This document shows positions 5,639 through 12,048 of a stretch of 12,048 nt of DNA, in pieces; the stretch's first letter is position 1; the number at the start of each line of letters is the position of its first letter. The position numbers were made by a program, and so were the translations under genes. The notes beneath the pieces were generated by a model, which saw only the letters and a program-made list of their open reading frames with translations, ran no database searches and was not told where the DNA came from. The stretch is from JADJQU01 sp035490315 (lineage in GTDB: Bacteria; Planctomycetota; UBA1135; GCA-002686595): NCBI GenBank assembly GCA_035490315.1, contig DATHET010000013.1, positions 1-12,048 of the forward strand, read 5' to 3'.

Positions 5639-6796
5639 TTGAGCGTTCCCCTGCGCATTGCCCTGGTGGTCGATCCTCTGTCGGCGCGGCTGTTCGGCGG
5701 CGAGCACGCTGCTTGCCTCGCGCGCGCCCTCTCGTCGCACGGTCACGAGGTCGGCCTGTTCGGCGCGAGCTTCGCCGCGCCGGCGGATCGCTCGGAATCG
5801 CGACGGCAACTCGACTCGCCCGCGCGCGACGCAGGCCCGGCGCCGCTTCCGATCGAGCGCCGCCTGCGCGATCGCCAGCGCCAGAACGGTCGCCGCCACC
5901 TGCTCGACTTCTCTCCGCGCGCCTTGATCGCCTACGACGCGATGTCGCCGACGGCCTGCATGGCTGCCCAGGCTGCGCGGCGCTTGCGCGTGCCGCTCGT
6001 CCTCGTCGAGCACGGCAGCGGCGGACAGATTTCGCGCACCCTGATCCGCGGCCTCTCGCGCGTCGGCTCGAGCCTGTGGGGGCCCTATGTGCGCCGCACG
6101 GCGAGCTGCGTAGTCGCGCTCGATCCCTGGTCCCTGGCCCAGGCTCGGCGCGAGGGATTTCCGCTCGATCGCGTGCGAGTCGTGCCCCACGGAGTCGACA
6201 CGCAGCGCTTCCGCCCGGGCCTGGTCTCCTCGCTCGGGGCGCGGCACCGCATCATCGGACGCATCGTGCTCGCGGTCGGCGCGCTGGAGTCGACTTCGCG
6301 CCATGACCTGGTCATCGACGCCTTCGCGAGGACCGTGGGCCAGCGCGGGGACTGGTCCCTGGTGATCGCCGGCGAGGGCTCGCAGCGCGCGCGCTTGCGG
6401 GCCATCGCGGATTGCGCGGGCGTCGGCGCGCGCGTGCACTGGGTGGGCGAGCTGTCCGAAGCCGAGCTGCCGGGCGCCCTCTCGTCGGCGACCCTGGCCG
6501 TGCTGGCTTCGAGCGATCCGCGCGCGGTGCTGCTGGCCAAGCTGCTCGCCTGCGGAGTGCCGATCGTCGCCGAAGCCGGCGGACGCGCGGAATTCCTGGT
6601 CGGCGACCAGTGCGGCGTTACCGTGTCGCGCGGCGACTGGGCCGAGGGCTTGAGCCTGGCGGCGGGAGCACCGGAATCGCGCCGGCGCTGGAGCATCGAG
6701 GGCCGGCGGATCGCCGAGACGCGACTGGACTGGAGCTGCGTCGCGCGCGAGTTCGAGTCCGCGATCGACGATCGCGAAGAGCGGCTGGCGGGCTGA
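5639..6796 (+). CDS. Glycosyltransferase, GT-B fold, family-4-like
   Basis: The 385-aa product looks like a two-domain GT-B enzyme that transfers a sugar from an activated donor, probably in surface polysaccharide or glycolipid synthesis. The N-terminal domain starts LRIALVVDPL with the glycine motif FGGEHAACLARAL (about 19-31), typical of acceptor-side loops in GT4 enzymes; EHGSGG follows at about 124-129. The C-terminal domain is marked by VVPHGVDTQRFRPG (about 181-194), LVIAGEGSQRARL (about 241-253), VHWVGELSEAELP (about 266-278) and LLACGVPIVAEAGGRAEFL (about 302-320). The usual donor-site E-x7-E is changed to D293-x7-K301. No transmembrane helix is evident. The start is TTG at 5639, since no ATG or GTG precedes the first beta strand; the Shine-Dalgarno is weak. 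It ends four bases from the convergent STAS gene and is divergent from the HAD gene. Confidence 0.85.
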   Translation: MSVPLRIALVVDPLSARLFGGEHAACLARALSSHGHEVGLFGASFAAPADRSESRRQLDSPARDAGPAPLPIERRLRDRQRQNGRRHLLDFSPRALIAYDAMSPTACMAAQAARRLRVPLVLVEHGSGGQISRTLIRGLSRVGSSLWGPYVRRTASCVVALDPWSLAQARREGFPLDRVRVVPHGVDTQRFRPGLVSSLGARHRIIGRIVLAVGALESTSRHDLVIDAFARTVGQRGDWSLVIAGEGSQRARLRAIADCAGVGARVHWVGELSEAELPGALSSATLAVLASSDPRAVLLAKLLACGVPIVAEAGGRAEFLVGDQCGVTVSRGDWAEGLSLAAGAPESRRRWSIEGRRIAETRLDWSCVAREFESAIDDREERLAG

Positions 6797-6800
6797 TCGG

Positions 6801-7631
6801 CTACTTGCCGGTCGCCTTGCGCAGCTCGTCCTTCAGGAACTTCAGGTCGCTGGAGTATTGCGTCACCGCGGCCAGCGTTTCCTTGTCGATCTTCACGAAG
6901 GCGGCCCCGACGCGCACGCCGTCATCGCGCTCCTCGACCTCGGCGACGGTCGCGAGGGCTTCGACGAAGCCCTGCTGGAACATCGGCATGCGGAACTTGA
7001 CCTTGATCTCGGTGCCCATCGAGAGCAGCTGACCCATGGCGAAGGGCTCGAGCTTGGTCTCGTTGCCGTCCCAGGTGAAAGCCAGTCCCTTGGGATCGAT
7101 CGCGAGCATCCGCCCGATGCCGTGCCAGTTCGTGCCGAAGGCATGTCCGTGCACGGGGTTGGGGGCCTTGAGGCCCGTGCGCTGCTCCTGGGAGAGGAAG
7201 TGCTCGATCTTGGTCGCGTCCGTCGGCGTGAAGATCACGGTGCCGTCCTCGAGCTCGCCCGAGCCGGCAGCCTTGGGGTTAGCCGTCTTGACCCCCGAGG
7301 TGACGCCCTTGGCAGCCTCGTCGTCGGAGTCGTAGATCGAGACGACGCGGTCGAGGCCGACCTTCTCGATGATGCCGCGGCAGAAGGGCGAGGGGCGCGA
7401 GAGGGCCAGCTTGCCCCCCTTGGCCTGGCACTGGCGCGAGGCCTTGATGATCGCTCCGAGCGCGGTCGAGTTGATGAACTTGACCAGGCGCAGATTGAGG
7501 ATCAGGTTCGTCGTGCCCGCGGCAACCAGCGCATCGACTTCCTCCTGCAGGTTGCGCACGTAGTACGTATCGAACTCTCCGCGCAGGTGGAGTACGGCGT
7601 GATCTACACGATGGTCGACGTTGATGTGCAT
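6801..7631 (-). CDS. STAS-domain anti-anti-sigma-like protein with C-terminal PilZ-like domain
   Basis: Residues about 1-108 form a STAS domain: MHINVDHRVDHAVLHLRGEF, then LILNLRLVKFINSTALGAII around the switch serine S55, then GGKLALSRPSPFCRGIIEKV. In SpoIIAA-type proteins the equivalent serine is phosphorylated by an anti-sigma kinase and dephosphorylated by a PP2C phosphatase. After a linker (about 109-130), residues about 131-265 look like a PilZ-type beta barrel (for example MGTEIKVKFRMP, then EALATVAEVEERDDGVRVGAAFVKID). The c-di-GMP motif RxxxR is not intact (at best R151-x3-K155), and the D/NxSxxG motif is not clear, so ligand binding is uncertain. The 276-aa length fits two domains. 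The gene is divergent from a GAF-SpoIIE phosphatase 137 bp away, its likely functional partner. No HATPase anti-sigma kinase or sigma factor is in the window. The ATG at 7631 immediately precedes the first STAS strand. Confidence 0.85.
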   Translation of the reverse strand: MHINVDHRVDHAVLHLRGEFDTYYVRNLQEEVDALVAAGTTNLILNLRLVKFINSTALGAIIKASRQCQAKGGKLALSRPSPFCRGIIEKVGLDRVVSIYDSDDEAAKGVTSGVKTANPKAAGSGELEDGTVIFTPTDATKIEHFLSQEQRTGLKAPNPVHGHAFGTNWHGIGRMLAIDPKGLAFTWDGNETKLEPFAMGQLLSMGTEIKVKFRMPMFQQGFVEALATVAEVEERDDGVRVGAAFVKIDKETLAAVTQYSSDLKFLKDELRKATGK

Positions 7632-7750
7632 GTTCCGTCGCTGGGCAGGGCAGGGCTTGGGGAAGCGGCAGGGTCGCGAAGCACGAGCTTCTCAGGGACG
7701 AAGGATTCTCGCCACGGGCCCGCGCGGCGCAAGGAATTTCGGTGCCCGGC

Positions 7751-7759
7751 TGCTAAACT
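7751..7759 (+). promoter_or_regulatory. Possible extended -10 element for a leaderless phosphatase mRNA
   Basis: TGCTAAACT has the TG-N extension and matches the TATAAT consensus at four of six positions. It ends nine bases before the ATG at 7769, so transcription would begin at or just before the start codon. There is no Shine-Dalgarno before this ATG, and no good -35 at the usual spacing (7731-7736 is AAGGAA). This is a weak, single-site prediction. Confidence 0.25.
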
Positions 7760-7768
7760 GGGCTCGCG

Positions 7769-9225
7769 ATGTTCTGGAACCGCAAGAAAGAGGCCGAGAA
7801 GAAGGCTACGCCTCCGGCCCCGGCGGCCAGCCAGGTGACGCTCGCCGCCAGCTCGGCGCGCGGCGGATCCGCCGTCAACAAGGCCTCCAGCTCCAAGAAC
7901 CCGTCCACGATCCAGTTCCTGACCGGCGATTCCGACCTGGATCGGCGCTCGGTCGAGGTCCTGCTCGACATGATTGCCCGGGTCTCGGAAGCGCGCAACC
8001 TCGATGAGCTCCTGGTCGACATCGTCGACCGCTCGATCGAGATCGCGGGCGCCGAGCGCGGCCTCTTGATCCTCGCCGGCAGCGAGGCCAAGGGCTCGAC
8101 CAGCGGCGAGAGCGGTCTCTCCCTGCGCGTGGCCCGCGCCAAGGGCGGCGAGAGCATCGACGACGATGTGCGTTTCTCCACGAGCATCGTCAAGCGCGTG
8201 CTCGAGGGCGGCAGTCCGGTCAAGGCCACGGTGCAGAGCGACTCCGATGCCCTGGAGCTCGGCCGCTCGGTCTTCGATCTCAAGCTGCGCGCGGTCATGT
8301 GCGTGCCCCTGTCCGCTCCGACGAATCAGGGCGGCGATGGTCGCGCGGCGCGCGGCGTGCTCTATGTCGACTCCAAGGCAGCGACCCGCGAGTTCTCGGC
8401 GCGCGACCTGTCGCTCTTCGCCGCCCTCTCGCAGCACATCTCGATCGCGCTCGAGAATGCGCGCTTGCACCTGCACTCGATCGAGAAGACGCGCCTCGAG
8501 CAATCATTGGAGCTGGCGAGCGCGATCCAGAGCGGCTTGATGCCGCCGATCCCGCGCGACGTGACCGCGCTCGAAGTCCACGGCTGGTACCGGCCCGCCG
8601 AGCGCACCTCGGGCGACTTCTTCGATTTCGTCAAGACCAAGGACCAGCGCCTGGCGGTGATCGTCGGCGACGTCACGGGCCACGGCATGGGCCCGGCCCT
8701 GATCACGGCCGCGGCGCAAGCCAGCCTGCGCTCCTTCCTGCGCGTCGTGCCCGACGTCGGCACCGCGGTGACGATGCTCAACCAGGACCTGTCCGAGCGC
8801 GTCGATCCGGGCATGTTCGTCACGCTGCTGGTCTGCGCGATCCGCTCCGATGGCGACTGCGAGATCCTGAACGCGGGCCACCACGAGCCGCTGCTCTGGC
8901 GCAAGGCCAGCGGCAAGATCGAGAACGTGGTCTGCAGTGGAATTGCACTGGGCCTCGATCCCCAGGGAACTTTCACCTCGGACTGCAGGCTGAAGCTCGA
9001 GACCGGCGACCTGATGCTCGCCTACACCGACGGCTTGATCGAAGCGCCCTCGAAGGACGACCGCGACAACCTGTACGGCGAGGAGCGCCTGCGCGATTCC
9101 TTCACGCAATTGTGCAGCGAGGGCGCGAGCACGGAAGTGATCGCCAAGAAGCTCGCCGAGTCCGCCCTGTCGTTCTCCGGCGGCGCGCACGACGACGACA
9201 TCACGCTGGTGGTGCTGCGCCGGAC

Positions 9226-9229
<4 letters not shown>
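7769..9229 (+). CDS. GAF-domain SpoIIE/RsbU-type PP2C protein phosphatase
   Basis: This is a 486-aa serine phosphatase of the kind that dephosphorylates STAS anti-anti-sigma proteins in partner switching. The N-terminal 45 residues are a charged, Ala/Ser-rich, probably disordered tail. A GAF sensor domain spans about 58-232 (LLVDIVDRSIEIAGAERGLL, then VMCVPLSAP, RGVLYVDSK and ALSQHISIALENARL). A helical signalling segment (about 233-258) leads into the PP2C/SpoIIE domain (about 260-485). Metal-binding acids are present: D283 in SGDFFDF, D301 in VGDVTGHGMG, D421 in YTDGLIEA, and D475-D477 in HDDDITLVVL. No membrane segment is visible, so it is probably cytosolic and senses a small ligand or redox state through GAF, though the ligand cannot be read. 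It is divergent from the STAS-PilZ gene. Its stop overlaps the dihydroorotase start by four bases. Confidence 0.93.
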
Positions 9230-10587
<1,358 letters not shown>

Positions 10588-10603
10588 ACGATCCAACGCC
10601 GCC

Positions 10604-11500
10604 ATGGACCACAGGAATCCTCCCACGGCGCGCGTACGGTTCGCCCCGGGCTTCGGCGCGCGCGTCGCGAGCTTCGCCCTCGCCCAGTCGGCCAACCGGC
10701 GCACGCCGCGCGAGGACTTCGCCAGCTCGAGCACCGCGGTCGCAGCGGGCAGTGGAGAGTTCGCGGGCCGACGGCGTTACCGGCCCGGCGATGACCTGCG
10801 CGCCTTCGACTGGGAAGCCTTCGCGCGCGGCGCCGGAGAGCACGTGCGACTCTCGCGGCGCGAGAGCGGCGAGCGCTGGAGCGTGGTGCTCGATTCGAGC
10901 GCCTCGATGGCGATCGGAGAACCCGAGCATCCACCGAAGATCCAGCTGGCCGCCGAGCTCGCTCTCGCCCTGTGCGCCGTCGGACTGGGTGCCAGCGGCC
11001 AGGTCACCTTGGCGACTCAGCGCGGAATCCTGGAGCTGCGCTCGCAGTCCGATCTCGCCCGCGCCATGGGCGCGCTCGACGGGCTCGAATGCGCGGGGAG
11101 CAGCGGATTCGAGCCCTGGTTCCAGCACCGATCGTTGGCTCGCGCCTCGCGCTGCATCGCGATCGGCGATCTGTTCGACGTCGATCCGGCGCAGGTTGCC
11201 CTGCACGCCGCCAGTCGCCGGCGCATGGACGCTGTCTGCGTGCTCGCGCGCGTCGAGCTCGCACCGCTCGCGGGAACCGAGGCTGGATCCAGCATCGAAT
11301 GGCGCGATCCCGAGAGCGGCGCGAGCCTGGTCGCGCGATTGGGCGAGCGTGAAGCGGCGCGCTACAGCGCAGCGCTCGGCCTGCACCATCGGCATTGGCG
11401 CGCGAGCCTCGCCCGCGTCGGAGGCGAGCTGGTGATCGCGCGCGCCGGCGATCCCTTCGAGCCCCACGCCGCGCAGCTCTTGCGCGGTCGTCGCGCATGA
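10604..11500 (+). CDS. DUF58 domain protein
   Basis: The 298-aa product carries the DUF58 signature GRRRYRPGDDLRAFDWEAFA (residues about 55-74). A vWA-like core follows, in which VVLDSSASM (D97, S99, S101) forms a MIDAS-type DxSxS metal site. The rest is consistent with a Rossmann-like vWA fold (IQLAAELALALCAVGLGA, then ASRCIAIGDLFDVD). DUF58 proteins normally work with a MoxR AAA ATPase and membrane vWA proteins, possibly in chaperoning, metal insertion or envelope stress tolerance; the exact role is unsettled. No membrane helix is seen. I chose the ATG at 10604, 16 bp after the dihydroorotase stop. An ATG at 10544 in the same frame would overlap the dihydroorotase end by 44 bp and add residues unlike the family. 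Its stop overlaps the next gene as ATGA. Confidence 0.9.
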   Translation: MDHRNPPTARVRFAPGFGARVASFALAQSANRRTPREDFASSSTAVAAGSGEFAGRRRYRPGDDLRAFDWEAFARGAGEHVRLSRRESGERWSVVLDSSASMAIGEPEHPPKIQLAAELALALCAVGLGASGQVTLATQRGILELRSQSDLARAMGALDGLECAGSSGFEPWFQHRSLARASRCIAIGDLFDVDPAQVALHAASRRRMDAVCVLARVELAPLAGTEAGSSIEWRDPESGASLVARLGEREAARYSAALGLHHRHWRASLARVGGELVIARAGDPFEPHAAQLLRGRRA

Positions 11501-12048
11501 ACGGCTGGTTCTTCGCGCGACCCGAGGCCCTGTGGCTGTTGCTTTCGATCCCGCTCCTAGGCTGGCTCGCTCGCTCGAGCGAGCCCAGCCTTCCGCGGTG
11601 GACGGGCGGGCTCCATTTCTGGCGGCGCTCGCTCGAGACGGAAGCTCCGATCGGCGCGCAGCGCCAACGCGGCCTGCCCTGGTCGCTGGTCGCCGCTCTG
11701 CTCGCCGTGTCCCTGACGTGCTTCGCCCTCGCGGATCTTCGACGCGGACCCGCCGCCACTGTGCCGCTGCATTGGCAACTGGTTCTCGATCGTTCGCCGT
11801 CGATGTTCCTGCCCGTGAGCGATGGCGTGCAGAACACGCCTCGCATCCGGCGCGCTGTCGAACTCGCGCTCGAGCTGTGCGAACGATCCGGCGTCGAGCC
11901 CCAGGCGCGCGAATGGCTGACCTTCGCCTTCGATGGAGAGCATTCCTCGCGCGGCGCGCGGCCGCCGGAAGAATGGCTCAGTCGCGAGTGGGGGCCTGGA
12001 GGCGAGACTCCCTGGCAGTCTCTGGACAGGCCCGATTGTGTCTGGATC
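11497..12048 (+). CDS. Membrane-anchored von Willebrand A (BatA-like) protein, 5' part only
   Basis: The frame opens with ATG at 11497 inside an ATGA overlap with the DUF58 gene and is still open after 184 codons at the window edge. It has the layout of BatA/BatB-type proteins. A first hydrophobic helix lies at about 11-24 (LWLLLSIPLLGW), then a short Arg/Trp-rich cytoplasmic loop, then a second helix at about 60-79 (PWSLVAALLAVSLTCFALA). A vWA domain begins at about 91 with HWQLVLDRSPSM, whose D98, S100 and S102 give the first MIDAS motif. Later MIDAS residues and any C-terminal helix lie beyond the window. It probably acts in the membrane together with DUF58 and an ATPase encoded elsewhere or downstream. 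The product could equally be described as a plain vWA protein of unknown function. Confidence 0.85.
   Translation, partial: MNGWFFARPEALWLLLSIPLLGWLARSSEPSLPRWTGGLHFWRRSLETEAPIGAQRQRGLPWSLVAALLAVSLTCFALADLRRGPAATVPLHWQLVLDRSPSMFLPVSDGVQNTPRIRRAVELALELCERSGVEPQAREWLTFAFDGEHSSRGARPPEEWLSREWGPGGETPWQSLDRPDCVWI

Noticed and set aside
7678..7691. GAAGC/GCTTC inverted repeat in the divergent STAS-phosphatase intergenic region as an operator
   Set aside because: Only five paired bases with a four-base loop and no second copy; too weak to call a regulator site.
8299..9225. N-terminal extension of the dihydroorotase frame back to 8299
   Set aside because: The frame is open by chance inside the phosphatase gene and reads Arg/Ala/Pro-rich. 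The GTG at 9226 begins the family's normal N-terminus and makes a 4-bp overlap.

Overview
This is a GC-rich (roughly two-thirds by eye), densely packed bacterial chromosome segment. The gene content is chromosomal and non-mobile: a Ku/LigD end-joining pair, a GAF-SpoIIE phosphatase beside a STAS protein, a dihydroorotase resembling the Bacteroidetes type, and a DUF58/von Willebrand A pair. This mix fits an environmental, large-genome lineage such as Planctomycetota or a neighbouring phylum. That assignment is an inference from gene content; there is no rRNA or other marker gene. I see no transposase, phage gene, CRISPR array, tRNA or rRNA.

Layout. Bases 1-222 hold the C-terminal end of a neutral zinc metallopeptidase (YpfJ type). 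A 25/26-bp tandem repeat (208-318) starts inside its last codons and fills the gap to the convergent ligD. On the minus strand come a 36-residue one-helix membrane protein (3755-3645), ku (3625-2774) and ligD (2774-333). The last two overlap, so together they look like a non-homologous end-joining operon. Bases 3756-4495 have no gene I can support. A short hydrophilic, probably disordered protein follows on plus (4496-4708), then a cluster of GC-rich hairpins (4724-4796). Next is a minus-strand HAD protein related to heptose-bisphosphate phosphatases, with several altered catalytic residues (5441-4827). A family-4-like glycosyltransferase on plus (5639-6796) is divergent from it.

The right half is regulatory. 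A STAS + PilZ-like protein (7631-6801, minus) is divergent from a GAF + SpoIIE-type PP2C phosphatase (7769-9229, plus). This is the layout expected of a partner-switching pair in which the phosphatase dephosphorylates the STAS serine. The phosphatase opens a tightly packed plus-strand run: dihydroorotase (GTG start in a 4-bp overlap), a DUF58 protein 16 bp later, and a membrane-anchored vWA (BatA-like) protein that overlaps DUF58 by 4 bp and runs off the end. The MoxR ATPase that usually accompanies DUF58/vWA genes is not upstream in this window.

The points most worth a second look are the STAS-PilZ/GAF-PP2C pair, the HAD protein whose second catalytic aspartate is a tryptophan, the dihydroorotase placed inside a signalling/vWA run, and the tandem repeat that puts a stop codon in all three forward frames after the first gene. 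None of these is proven to be a new system.
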